DNA of 10,301 nt from Pseudomonadota bacterium (GTDB lineage: Bacteria; Pseudomonadota; Gammaproteobacteria; Burkholderiales; Thiobacillaceae): the NCBI GenBank assembly GCA_021791235.1, contig JAJYXA010000257.1, positions 1 through 10,301 of the forward strand. The letters are read 5' to 3'. This document shows positions 1 through 7,917 of this stretch, in pieces. The position numbers and the translations under genes were made by a program. Every line of letters starts with the position of its first letter. Within the stretch, counting starts at the first letter, position 1. The notes beneath the pieces are model-generated. The model was not told the origin of the DNA and did not search any database. It was given only the letters and a program-made list of their open reading frames with translations.

Positions 1-392
1 TTTTGCCGACCGCGATCTTCCTGCTGGTCGTGCTGGCCGCGCTGGCGACCTACATGGTGTCGCTGTCGCGCACCAGCCACATCAGCAGCGCGCTCGACAT
101 CCAGGGCGCGCGTGCCTATCTGGCGGCCCGTGCCGGTATTGAATGGGGGGCGTGGCAGGTGATCGACCCGCAAAACCTGCAGCCGAGCCCGGCGCCGTGC
201 CCGGCTTCATCCACTTTGACGTTAACGGGAACGCTAGCCGCGTTTCAGGTGAAAGTCATCTGCAGTCGTACCCTGGAGACCGATGGCGCCGATACGGTCG
301 CGATTTACCTCATCACCTCGACCGCGACTTCAGGCGCGCCCAACGAGGTGGATTATGTCGAGCGGCAGATCCAGGCGAGCTTTTCGAAATGA
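1..392 (+). CDS. mshP: MshP, MSHA pilus minor-pilin-like protein (5' end missing)
   Basis: This is the 3' part of a gene that begins before the window; the first full codon is at base 3 and 129 residues are visible. The visible protein opens with Pro-Thr-Ala-Ile-Phe-Leu-Leu-Val-Val-Leu-Ala, the hydrophobic helix that follows the prepilin cleavage site in MshP. The TTG at base 3 is therefore read as an internal leucine, not a start. After the helix comes the SALDIQGARAYLAARAGIEWGAW stretch typical of PilX/MshP-like minor pilins, in which the amphipathic helix leads into a small globular domain. Two cysteines near residues 65 and 82 could form a disulfide. Family role: a minor component inserted in the inner membrane and possibly incorporated in the pilus. 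The stop codon overlaps the mshQ start (ATGA at 389-392), so the two are probably translationally coupled, as fits a pilin/adhesin pair. Identification rests on the helix and on the neighbours. Confidence 0.85.
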   Translation, partial: LPTAIFLLVVLAALATYMVSLSRTSHISSALDIQGARAYLAARAGIEWGAWQVIDPQNLQPSPAPCPASSTLTLTGTLAAFQVKVICSRTLETDGADTVAIYLITSTATSGAPNEVDYVERQIQASFSK

Positions 393-3300
393 ACAGGATC
401 GCCATGCGTCTCGCGTCCGCTGCGTGCCGAATGTTCGGCCGTCTCACCTGGGGCAGTCTGGTCGTTCCGTTGTTTGGCGGTCCGCTCGGGATTGCGCTAG
501 CCCTCGCGCCGGCGCACGCGGCGACCTATTCCAGCATGGCCACGACCTCGAACTGGGTCAACCCGGCGGCCCATACGCGCGTGGTGTGGTCGAACGGCGC
601 CGCATGCAGTTCGGGCTACGCGGGCGCTCGCATCGATGACGACATCACGGCGCAGCTTCCGCTGGGGTTCACATTCAATTTCGGCGGCGTGAACTACACG
701 CAGGTGCAGATCATGAGCAATGGTCGGCTGCAATTCAACAACGGATACTGTGGCTATGGCACCCAGACGGTGGGGCCGCCGCCGACCTATACCTATCCGT
801 ATCCCACCGCCAGCGTTTCCAGAACCATGCGCATCTATGGCGTGGACCTGGATGCAACGCCGAGCGGGTTGTCGGGTGTGTGTCCCACCGCGACCTGCTA
901 TGTGAGCTACGCCACCGAAGGCACAGCGCCCAATCGCCGCTTCGTCGTCACCTGGGTGAACGTCCCCGAATGGGGAGCCACGACGCGTACCGGCAGCTTC
1001 AACCTGCAGATCATTCTCGAGGAAACGACCAACGAATTCGTCTACCAGTTTGGCCCGAGCAGCCATCCCACCGGCGGGTCCGCGCAAATAGGCTGGCAGC
1101 TGAGCCCAACGGATTATGCGGTGTGGTCCACGCCTGTCGTGCCACTCGCCAATTCGGCAGTGCGATTCTATGTCCCGGGGCCGATCGCTGCGTTTCATAT
1201 GGACGAGGGGATCTGGTCAGGGGCGGCAGGCGCGGTACTGGATAGTTCCGGCCATGGTTATGACGCGACGGCCTCCAACGGCGCGACCACAGGAAACGTG
1301 ACGCCGGCCATCACAGGCACGCCGGGCACCTGCAATTACGGCGTCTTCGACGGCAGCAACGATTATGTGGGGGTGCCTACATCGTTCCCCAACCTCACCA
1401 CGGATTTCACCCTGACCGCCTGGATACGCACCACCAACAACGGTAAGAGCGGGCAACGCATCTTCATCGACGACCAGAGCAATACCGGCGGCTATGGCTT
1501 CAGCCTGGGCGACGGCGGCACCGGCAGGCTGCGTTTCTACACGCGGGCCGTGAACCCGATCATTCTGGACACGCCCAAAGTCATCCAGAACAACACCTGG
1601 TATTTCGTCGCGGCGGTGGCGGATCTCGGGGCCAAGACCAAGAGCCTCTATGTCTACAACCAGGCTGGCACCCAGCTCGCCTATGTCACGCAAACCTATA
1701 CCGGCACTTGGGGCACCGATGCCGGCGCCGCGTCGATCGGCGGCGAGAACAATGCGTCCACGGAAAGCGGCCCGGGCTTCAAGTTCAGCGGCAATCTGGA
1801 TGAGGTCGGCATATACAAGGGCGCGATGAACGCGGCGAAACTGAGCCAGGTGATGAGCCAGACGCGGCCATGTAGCGGAACCCCGGTGGTCGCGCCCACC
1901 GGTTTCAATGCATTCGAGACTGGCACGGCCGCCGGTAGCGTGAATGGCGTGATTCATACCAAGGTTGCCGCCAGCGCGTTCAATCTGGCCGTGGTTGCCC
2001 TCAAGAGCGGCGGGACGGCCGTCGAAACTGCCTTTGCCGGCGATGTGAAGCTGGAGCTCGTCGATGCATCGGCGGGTGCCAGTTGCGGCGCATATGGCCT
2101 GATCCGCAACCTGGGGACGCTCACCTTCACGACTGCCGACACGGGACGCAAGACGCTGGCAGGCATCAGCGAACCCAATGCCTGGCCCAATGCACGCATC
2201 CGCATGACGTATCCGACAACCGGTGCGCCAACGATTGTTGCCTGCTCGACCGACAACTTCGCTATCCGCCCGGCCAGCTTCGGCGGTGTGATGGTGAGCG
2301 ATGCCGACAGCGTGACGGCGGGCACAGCGCGTGCGCTCACCAACACCGCAGCGAGTGGGGGCAACGTGCACAAGGCCGGTCAGCCATTCCGCATCGCCGC
2401 GACAGCGTTCAACGCGGCCGGCGTCGCTACTGCGAATTACGCCGGCAACCCGGCAGCCAGCCTGACCGGGTGTGTACTGCCGGGTGCGGGCTGTACGCTT
2501 GGCGTACTCACCCCCGGTACCTGGTCTGCGACGTCCGGGACGGTGACGACCGCCGGCGCCCGCTATTCCGAGGTCGGCGCTTTCGCAATGAAACTGGTGG
2601 ACGCCAGCTTTGCCGCGGTGGATGCTGCCGACGGCTCCACCACGGCCGAAATGAATATCGAATCGACTGCCTTCAATGTCGGCCGTTTCGTGCCCGACCA
2701 TTTCGACCTGACGGGCGCCAGCATTCCCCAGTTCAAGACCTTCAACGACACCACCTGCGCCACGCGTTCGTTCACCTATGCCGGCCAGCCCTTCGGCTAT
2801 CTCACGCTGCCGCAGGCCACGATCACGGCGAAAAATGCCGCCGGCGCCGTCACGCTCAACTATGCGGGCGCGCTGTGGAAGCTCGCGCCCGCCGGTGCCG
2901 TGCAAACCTATACCCCCGTCACCGGCAACCTGGATATCGGTTTGCTGGGGTCGCCGACCGTCACGGCCAGCGGCGGCGGGACGGGCGTCCTGACTGCCAA
3001 TGCAGCGGATGAGATCGCGTTTGTGCGCACCACCCCGGTCGCCCCCTTCACTGCGGACATCAGCCTGTCGATGAGCATCCAGGACATCGCCGAATCAGCC
3101 GTGTCCGGCAATGGCACCGTCGACACCCCAACACCTTTGCTGTTTGCGAGCATTGCCTTCGACGCCGGCAATCAGATCCGCTTCGGTCAGCTGGTCCTGA
3201 CCAATGCGCTGGGTTCGGAACTGCTCGGCCTGCCGGTCCCGATCGAGACGCGCTACTGGAATGGCAGCGGATTTGCCCTCAATACGGCGGATTTCTGCAC

Positions 3301-3649
3301 CCAGCTTGCTGCGAACCAGGTGGCGCTGTCCGGCTGGCGGCGTAACCTCAATGCCTGCGAGACGTCGGTGTCGCTGTCCGGACGCTTCAATGCGGGGCGG
3401 GGCAATCTGCGGTTTTCCGCGCCAGGTGCGGGCAACACCGGCAGCGTCGATCTCACCGTCCAGCTGGGCGCCACCGCCAGCGGCAGCACTTGTGTGGCAG
3501 GTGTGGTAACGCCCGCTGTGCCCGCCTCGCAAACCTGGCTGCAAGGGCGCTGGAGCGGTGGCGCATATGACCAGAATCCCGCGGCGCGGGCCAGTTTCGG
3601 CCTGTATCGCGGCAGCAAATCCCTGATTTACCTGCGCGAGATGTACTGA
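389..3649 (+). CDS. mshQ: MshQ, large secreted MSHA-associated protein with LamG and DUF6701-like regions
   Basis: The protein has about 1086 residues from the ATG at 389, which overlaps the mshP stop. An in-frame ATG at 404 has a better-placed AGGA (395-398) and is a real alternative; it removes only five residues. Residues 1-44 look like a long signal peptide ending Ala-Pro-Ala-His-Ala, so export by Sec is expected. Residues of about 45-260 form a beta-rich region with an FNFGG...NGRLQF pattern like nidogen-type domains. Residues of about 265-495 form a LamG/concanavalin-A-like fold: FHMDEG, LDSSGHGYDAT, the FDGSNDYV strand, FTLTAWIRT, and the closing NLDEVGIY. Residues of about 500-1086 match the DUF6701 style seen in MshQ proteins, with Ig-like repeats and scattered cysteines. 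Inferred role: adhesin or tip protein displayed by the pilus, perhaps binding glycans. No sortase, autotransporter or membrane anchor is visible. The family's function is poorly known, so the adhesin role is inference; the MshQ name follows from domain make-up and position. Confidence 0.85.
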   Translation: MNRIAMRLASAACRMFGRLTWGSLVVPLFGGPLGIALALAPAHAATYSSMATTSNWVNPAAHTRVVWSNGAACSSGYAGARIDDDITAQLPLGFTFNFGGVNYTQVQIMSNGRLQFNNGYCGYGTQTVGPPPTYTYPYPTASVSRTMRIYGVDLDATPSGLSGVCPTATCYVSYATEGTAPNRRFVVTWVNVPEWGATTRTGSFNLQIILEETTNEFVYQFGPSSHPTGGSAQIGWQLSPTDYAVWSTPVVPLANSAVRFYVPGPIAAFHMDEGIWSGAAGAVLDSSGHGYDATASNGATTGNVTPAITGTPGTCNYGVFDGSNDYVGVPTSFPNLTTDFTLTAWIRTTNNGKSGQRIFIDDQSNTGGYGFSLGDGGTGRLRFYTRAVNPIILDTPKVIQNNTWYFVAAVADLGAKTKSLYVYNQAGTQLAYVTQTYTGTWGTDAGAASIGGENNASTESGPGFKFSGNLDEVGIYKGAMNAAKLSQVMSQTRPCSGTPVVAPTGFNAFETGTAAGSVNGVIHTKVAASAFNLAVVALKSGGTAVETAFAGDVKLELVDASAGASCGAYGLIRNLGTLTFTTADTGRKTLAGISEPNAWPNARIRMTYPTTGAPTIVACSTDNFAIRPASFGGVMVSDADSVTAGTARALTNTAASGGNVHKAGQPFRIAATAFNAAGVATANYAGNPAASLTGCVLPGAGCTLGVLTPGTWSATSGTVTTAGARYSEVGAFAMKLVDASFAAVDAADGSTTAEMNIESTAFNVGRFVPDHFDLTGASIPQFKTFNDTTCATRSFTYAGQPFGYLTLPQATITAKNAAGAVTLNYAGALWKLAPAGAVQTYTPVTGNLDIGLLGSPTVTASGGGTGVLTANAADEIAFVRTTPVAPFTADISLSMSIQDIAESAVSGNGTVDTPTPLLFASIAFDAGNQIRFGQLVLTNALGSELLGLPVPIETRYWNGSGFALNTADFCTQLAANQVALSGWRRNLNACETSVSLSGRFNAGRGNLRFSAPGAGNTGSVDLTVQLGATASGSTCVAGVVTPAVPASQTWLQGRWSGGAYDQNPAARASFGLYRGSKSLIYLREMY

Positions 3650-3664
3650 TTCTGGATAAATCCT

Positions 3665-3693
3665 TTGACAACAATGGCTTATTTATTTAAGTT
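3665..3693 (+). promoter_or_regulatory. Probable sigma-70 promoter of the mshI-mshN block
   Basis: The gap between mshQ and mshI (3650-3717) is clearly AT-rich against GC-rich flanks. It holds a perfect -35 hexamer TTGACA at 3665-3670. With 17 bases of spacing the -10 position is TAAGTT (3688-3693), which matches the consensus at only three of six bases; TTAAGT one base earlier is no better. A start of transcription near 3700 would leave a leader of about 18 bases before the mshI ATG. No terminator hairpin is seen after mshQ, so read-through from upstream is also possible. Confidence 0.5.
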
Positions 3694-3717
3694 CAGAAAA
3701 ATTTTCAGGTCCGTCAC

Positions 3718-4626
3718 ATGCAGCTTTTCCGCCGAGCAAGCGAGCAGGGCTTAACCGCGTACTTGCGTCTTCCCGGACGTATTGCCTATGCGCGTGTCGA
3801 CCGCAGGGTGCCCGTGCCCAAGCTGCTCGCTGCGGGCGTGGTGCCGGTCAAGGGCGACAACTGGAGCGAGGCGCTGGCCCGCCTGCATGGCAAAGGCCCG
3901 GTCAGCCTGGTGTTGAATCCGGCTGATTACAGGCTGCGTTTGCTTGATGCACCGAATGTGCCGGCCGACGAACTTAAGTCCGCGGTGCGCTGGCAGATCC
4001 AGGACATGCTCGATTTTCATGCCGACGACGGTACGGTGGACGTGCTGGACGTGCCGCATCCGGAGCATGTGAGCCATGTGCGGCAGATATTTGCGGTGGC
4101 GGCAAAGAACAGCCTGCTGGCAGAGGAGGCCGTGCTTGCGACCAACGCCGGGCTGAATCTGACCATCATCGACATCATGGAAACCGCCCAGCGCAACCTG
4201 GCCACCCGGCTGGAAACCCCGGGGCGCGCGCTGGCGCTGTTCTCGTTTATTGAAACCGGCGGCCTGCTGACGCTGACGCTGGATGGCGAACTTTGCATGG
4301 CGCGCACGCTGGGTGTGAATCCGGCCGTGCTGGAAATCGAGGGCATGGACAGCGTGCTCGAACGCCTGACGCTGGAAATCCAGCGCAGCCTGGATCATTT
4401 CGACCGCCAGTTCGGCGGGATTCCCGTCGATCACCTGTTGCTGGCCCCGATGGAGCGCGTCGAGGGCTTGCGCAATGGCCTGGCAGGCAATCTTGCCTTG
4501 CCGGTCAAGGTGCTCGATCTTGCGGATGTGCTGGATATCGCGGCCTTGCCGGATGCGAACGCACTGCCGCCGCACTGCATCCATGCCATCGGCGCAGCAT
4601 TGCGGATGGAAGAGACCAAGCCATGA
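3718..4626 (+). CDS. mshI: MshI, PilM-like protein of the MSHA inner-membrane alignment complex
   Basis: The protein has 302 residues, no signal peptide and no membrane segment, so it is cytoplasmic. It has the layout of the PilM/GspL-cyto actin-like family: an N-terminal strand-rich part, the segment ADELKSAVRWQIQDMLDF near residue 85-103 (PilM proteins have a similar helix), and a second half with FSFIETGGLLTLTLDGELCMARTL near residue 180 that corresponds to the second phosphate loop. The usual N-terminal Asp-Ile-Gly-x-x-x-x-Lys nucleotide motif of PilM is not visible, so ATP binding is doubtful. In PilM systems this protein sits under the inner membrane and binds the N-terminus of PilN; the next gene encodes just such a protein. 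The start ATG has only a weak AGG (3707-3709) ahead of it. Its stop overlaps the next start (ATGA, 4623-4626). Confidence 0.85.
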   Translation: MQLFRRASEQGLTAYLRLPGRIAYARVDRRVPVPKLLAAGVVPVKGDNWSEALARLHGKGPVSLVLNPADYRLRLLDAPNVPADELKSAVRWQIQDMLDFHADDGTVDVLDVPHPEHVSHVRQIFAVAAKNSLLAEEAVLATNAGLNLTIIDIMETAQRNLATRLETPGRALALFSFIETGGLLTLTLDGELCMARTLGVNPAVLEIEGMDSVLERLTLEIQRSLDHFDRQFGGIPVDHLLLAPMERVEGLRNGLAGNLALPVKVLDLADVLDIAALPDANALPPHCIHAIGAALRMEETKP

Positions 4627-5276
4627 GCCAGCAGATCAATCTGATCAGTCCGCTGCTGCTCAAGAAGCGCTATGCGTTCGGCCTGCGTGAAATGGCGCTG
4701 GGCCTGGGTCTGATTCTGGCCGTCGCGCTGGCATGGGGAGGGTATCTGGCCTACCGGGCGAATACGCTCGAAAAACGGGCCGCGCAGGAGGAAGCCCGGC
4801 AAGCGGCGGCGCAGCAGGAACTGGACCGCCTGAGCGCGGCTGCGACCCGGCCGGTAAGCGCGCTCCTGACGGAGCGCGTCAAGGCAGCACAGGCCCGGGT
4901 GGCGCAACGCGAGGCGCTGCTGGCGTCGATGCGCAGCATCATCGACAGCACGTCGGCCGGATTTTCTCCCCGTTTGCGCGCGCTCGCGCAAAGCAGCACG
5001 GAAGGCGTCTGGTTGAATGGCTTCACCCTCTCGCCGGACTACGTGGCACTCAAGGGATCGGCCCTGAATGCCGGCCTGGTGGCGACGTATATGGATCGGC
5101 TCGGCAAACAGCCGCCTTTTGCCGGCATGAAATTCTCGGGCATGGATGCCGCGCTTGCGGAGTCCGCAGGCGATGGCCAGCCCCGCTCCGCCGAGTTGCC
5201 GGGGCATGTCGATTTTGCCTTGTATTCGGGCAGCCCGAACAACCCCGCAGACAAGGAGGTATCCGATGGCCGGTGA
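4623..5276 (+). CDS. PilN-like inner-membrane pilus assembly protein of the MSHA system (MshI2 type)
   Basis: The protein has 217 residues from the ATG at 4623. The N-terminal Gln-Gln-Ile-Asn-Leu-Ile (residues 3-8) is the PilN cytoplasmic motif that docks onto PilM. One membrane segment follows at about residues 24-44, then an Ala/Gln/Glu-rich coiled coil at about 45-105, and a periplasmic ferredoxin-like domain to the end. This is the bitopic topology of PilN. The position directly after the PilM-like mshI, with a four-base overlap, supports a PilM-PilN pair made in equal amounts. In Shewanella and Vibrio loci the equivalent gene has been called mshI2, and some annotations may call it mshJ; I leave the symbol blank because naming varies. 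Its last 11 bases overlap the start of the next gene. Confidence 0.8.
   Translation: MSQQINLISPLLLKKRYAFGLREMALGLGLILAVALAWGGYLAYRANTLEKRAAQEEARQAAAQQELDRLSAAATRPVSALLTERVKAAQARVAQREALLASMRSIIDSTSAGFSPRLRALAQSSTEGVWLNGFTLSPDYVALKGSALNAGLVATYMDRLGKQPPFAGMKFSGMDAALAESAGDGQPRSAELPGHVDFALYSGSPNNPADKEVSDGR
5253..5260 (+). promoter_or_regulatory. Strong Shine-Dalgarno site for mshJ
   Basis: AAGGAGGT lies five bases before the ATG at 5266, inside the end of the PilN-like gene. It is a near-perfect anti-16S match and decides the mshJ start over the open frame that extends upstream to 5146. Other genes in the block have weaker sites. Confidence 0.85.
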
Positions 5277-5922
5277 CAAATGGCGTGAGGTCGGTTCGCG
5301 TATCGGCACGATGAGCCTGCGGGAACGCCTGTTCGTTTTCGCTGCGGCGGTTGTGGTGGCGCTCGCGCTGGTGCAAACCCTGCTGATCGACGCGGGGCAA
5401 CAGCGCATGCGGAATGCCGATGACCGCCTGCAAAGCGCGCATTCGGCATTGGTGCAGATCGAACAGCAGCAGAAACTGCTGGCCAGCCAGACTGGGCGCA
5501 ATCCGGATCGGACGGCGCGGGAGGGGCTGGCCGCGCAGGAAACGCGACTGGCCGGCTTGAATGCCGAACTTGAAACGCGCGAGCGTTCACTGATTCCGCC
5601 CGAGCGCATGGTCCAGGTGTTGAAGGACGTGGTGCGCGGACAGTCCGGTGTCCGGATTGTCGCGTTCAAGACGCTCGATCCGCATCCCGTATCGCTGCCG
5701 GGTGCGCCCGAGGGGAGCCCGCCGGGATTCTACCGGCACGGTTTCGAGATCACGGTGAGCGGGTCCTATGCCGGACTGGTCGCCTATCTCGAGCGCCTGG
5801 AGGCCTTGCCCTGGCATCTCAACTGGGTCGAGGCGACGCTCGATACAGCCGACCGCCCCGATTTGAAGCTGACCCTGATCGTCCACACCCTGAGCCTGGA
5901 GGAAGCATGGCTGCGCGTATGA
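5266..5922 (+). CDS. mshJ: MshJ, PilO/GspM-like inner-membrane pilus assembly protein
   Basis: The protein has 218 residues from the ATG at 5266, chosen for its strong Shine-Dalgarno site. A short cytoplasmic N-terminus with MSLRERLFVF (residues 16-25) runs into one membrane segment at about residues 22-41. A long Gln/Ala/Glu-rich coiled coil follows at about 43-110, then a periplasmic alpha/beta domain containing FEITVSGSYAGLVAYLERLEAL (about residues 160-182). That last motif is the hallmark of PilO/GspM-type proteins. In the type IV pilus model PilN and PilO form heterodimers across the inner membrane that contact PilP; the order here (PilM, PilN, PilO, PilP, secretin) is the same as in pilMNOPQ. 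Overlaps: 11 bases with the gene before, 16 with mshK. Assignment as MshJ is by order and topology. Confidence 0.8.
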   Translation: MAGDKWREVGSRIGTMSLRERLFVFAAAVVVALALVQTLLIDAGQQRMRNADDRLQSAHSALVQIEQQQKLLASQTGRNPDRTAREGLAAQETRLAGLNAELETRERSLIPPERMVQVLKDVVRGQSGVRIVAFKTLDPHPVSLPGAPEGSPPGFYRHGFEITVSGSYAGLVAYLERLEALPWHLNWVEATLDTADRPDLKLTLIVHTLSLEEAWLRV

Positions 5923-6230
5923 TGCTGTGTGCCGCGATCGCGCTGCTGACGATACCGTGCGCACGGGCAGTCCTGCCGGACCCCACGGCGCTGCCTGCGG
6001 CGCCTGCCGCCGAAGGCAGCGCCAGTCCAGGCATTTCGCTCACCGCCATCAAGCGGCGCGGGAAGCAGAGACTTGCCGTCATCGGCGGCCAGGAGCTAGC
6101 CGTGGGCGGACGCTACCAGGACGCCCGCGTGGTGCGCATCACCGAAAGCGAAGTCGTGCTGCGCCGGGGCGCGGAGGTCACGGTGCTCAAACTCTATCCG
6201 CACGTCGAAAAACGATTGCGCGGCCAATAA
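5907..6230 (+). CDS. mshK: MshK, small PilP-like periplasmic protein
   Basis: The protein has 107 residues. The ATG at 5907 was chosen because GGAGG (5898-5902) lies four bases before it; the ATG at 5919 would sit too far from that site. The start overlaps the end of mshJ by 16 bases. Residues 1-21 look like a signal peptide with a probable cleavage after Ala-Arg-Ala, leaving Val-Leu-Pro-Asp-Pro-Thr as the mature N-terminus, a motif typical of MshK/PilP. The rest is a short beta domain with AVIGGQELAVGGRYQDARVVRI, as in the HR/beta-sandwich domain of PilP and GspC. No lipobox is present; the only cysteines (residues 8 and 18) lie in the signal peptide. Role in the family: links the PilN/PilO-type proteins of the inner membrane to the secretin. 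It is followed after 19 bases by the secretin gene, as expected. Confidence 0.82.
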   Translation: MAARMMLCAAIALLTIPCARAVLPDPTALPAAPAAEGSASPGISLTAIKRRGKQRLAVIGGQELAVGGRYQDARVVRITESEVVLRRGAEVTVLKLYPHVEKRLRGQ

Positions 6231-6235
6231 TAAAC

Positions 6236-6240
6236 GGGAG
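6236..6240 (+). promoter_or_regulatory. Shine-Dalgarno site for mshL
   Basis: GGGAG lies nine bases before the ATG at 6250. This favours 6250 over the second ATG (6253) and over the in-frame TTG at 6244, which would be only three bases away. Confidence 0.6.
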
Positions 6241-6249
6241 ATATTGCGG

Positions 6250-7917
6250 ATGATGAAGCGCTACACCACGATTGTTGCCGGCCCGCTGGTCCTGTTGGGG
6301 TGTGCCGGTCCCTTGACGCCGCGCGACACGCAGCAGGCGATCCGGCAGGAAGTTGCCCAGGCAGCGCAGGCGCAGCCCGCTCCCCATGCGATGACCGAGG
6401 AGCAGGCCCGGGCAGCGCTGTTGCCGCCGCTCAAGCTGGAACTGCCCAAGGCGGCAGCCGCGCCGGTCGAGCCGCGATTCGATCTGGTCGTCAATGGCGC
6501 GCCTGCACAGGATGTATTCATGGCGATCGTCTCCGGCACCCGCTACAGCATGCTGGTGCATCCCGATGTGGCGGGTACGATTTCTGCCAACCTCAAGAAC
6601 GTCACCGTGCCCGAGGCGATGTCCGCCATTCGCGATCTGTATGGTTACGACTACACGATGGAGGGACACCGCATCGTGGTGCAGCCGCTGACGCCGCAGA
6701 CCCGCATCTTCAAGGTCAACTACCTGGCAGGGACACGCACCGGCTCGTCGGACATGCGCGTGATTTCCGGCTCCGTCAGTACCGCTTCGGGCACCGGTGG
6801 CGCAAGCGGCGTAACCGGCAGCGGCGCCACGCAACAATCGCTGGAAACCAGCAGGATCGACACGACGCTCAATTCGGACTTCTGGGGCGAATTGAAAATG
6901 GCGCTGGATGCCATCGTCGGCGAGTCCGGCAAGGTGATCCTGAGCCCGCAATCGGGAATCGTGGTGGTGAAGACCACGCCGCGCACCATGCGGGATGTCG
7001 AACGCTTCCTGAAGGCCACGGCCTCGGCGGTTGAACGCCAGGTCATGCTGGAGGCGAAAATCATCGAGGTGCAGCTCAACGACGGCTATCAGACGGGCAT
7101 CAACTGGTCGGTATTGCATGACGGCCAGCATAAATATTCCTCGGGCGCCAATGCCGGCAACTTCGATTTGCTGACCGGCGCCGCCAGCGGCTCTCTGGCG
7201 GATGTGCTCGGGAGCGGCATGCCGGCGGCGGCGGGCACTTCGGCCGGCATCTTCGGCCTCGCATTCCAGACCAAGAGTTTCGCTGCCCTCATCAATTTCC
7301 TGGAAACCCAGGGGTCGGTGCATGTGCTGTCCAGCCCGCGCATCGCGGCGCTGAACAACCAGCAGGCCGTGCTCAAGGTCGGCACCGACGATTTCTTCGT
7401 CACCAATGTGTCGACCACCAGCAATACCGGCGGTGCCGGCACCACGACCACGCCCAGCGTGACGCTGCAACCGTTCTTCTCGGGCATTGCGCTGGACATC
7501 ACGCCGCAGATCGACGAAAACGGCCGCATCACGCTGCATATCCGCCCGTCGGTGAGTGTGGTGACGGAAAAAATCAAGAACATCGATGCCGGCCTGGCCG
7601 GCAAGCTGACGCTGCCGCTCGCTTCCAGCGCCGTCTCGGAAACGGACAGTGTTGTGCAGGTGGAAGACGGCCGCATCGCCGCCATCGGCGGAATGATGAA
7701 GCAGTCCTTCGACGGTAGCGCCAACCGTGTGCCCCTGCTCGGCAAGGTGCCGCTGTTGGGTTACTTCTTCGGCAATACCAATCAGAGTTCGAAGAAGAGC
7801 GAACTGGTGATCCTCATCAAGCCGACCGTCATCGACAGCCAGGAAGACTGGCGGGCGGATGCGGAGGCGACCCAGGCGCGCATCGACAAGCTCGAACGGC
7901 AACCGGCGACGCCATGA
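6250..7917 (+). CDS. mshL: MshL, outer-membrane secretin (lipoprotein) of the MSHA pilus
   Basis: The protein has 555 residues. It begins with a lipoprotein signal peptide with lipobox Leu-Leu-Gly-Cys (Cys18), so it should be lipid-anchored in the outer membrane. After an Ala/Gln-rich spacer, residues of about 77-160 match the secretin N0/STN domain (FDLVVNGAPAQDVF...DVAGTISANLKNVTV). A Gly/Ser/Thr-rich linker lies at about 175-200, then a further N domain at about 200-260. The secretin beta-barrel domain runs from about 261 (VERQVMLEAKIIEV) to 525, with VPLLGKVPLLGYFFG (about 494-508) and LVILIKPTVI as its C-terminal signature. It forms the outer-membrane gated channel through which the pilus passes. 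The short periplasmic part suits MshL (like the PilQ/GspD family but with fewer N domains). The stop overlaps the mshM start (ATGA, 7914-7917). This is the surest identification in the window. Confidence 0.95.
   Translation: MMKRYTTIVAGPLVLLGCAGPLTPRDTQQAIRQEVAQAAQAQPAPHAMTEEQARAALLPPLKLELPKAAAAPVEPRFDLVVNGAPAQDVFMAIVSGTRYSMLVHPDVAGTISANLKNVTVPEAMSAIRDLYGYDYTMEGHRIVVQPLTPQTRIFKVNYLAGTRTGSSDMRVISGSVSTASGTGGASGVTGSGATQQSLETSRIDTTLNSDFWGELKMALDAIVGESGKVILSPQSGIVVVKTTPRTMRDVERFLKATASAVERQVMLEAKIIEVQLNDGYQTGINWSVLHDGQHKYSSGANAGNFDLLTGAASGSLADVLGSGMPAAAGTSAGIFGLAFQTKSFAALINFLETQGSVHVLSSPRIAALNNQQAVLKVGTDDFFVTNVSTTSNTGGAGTTTTPSVTLQPFFSGIALDITPQIDENGRITLHIRPSVSVVTEKIKNIDAGLAGKLTLPLASSAVSETDSVVQVEDGRIAAIGGMMKQSFDGSANRVPLLGKVPLLGYFFGNTNQSSKKSELVILIKPTVIDSQEDWRADAEATQARIDKLERQPATP

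Noticed and set aside
143..388. Upstream extension of the mshQ frame
   Set aside because: It overlaps mshP in another frame and has Arg-rich composition without a signal peptide. The ATG at 389 (or 404) gives a proper signal peptide.
1217..2905. Long open frame of 562 codons on the - strand inside mshQ
   Set aside because: It lies wholly opposite mshQ, its product is rich in Arg/Gly/His with no recognisable domain, and such frames are common opposite GC-rich genes.
3650..3664. Terminator after mshQ
   Set aside because: No hairpin could be drawn in the short stretch before the TTGACA.
4293..4622. Upstream extension of the PilN-like frame
   Set aside because: It is a shadow of mshI in another frame; the ATG at 4623 starts the INLI motif and has the coupled ATGA overlap.
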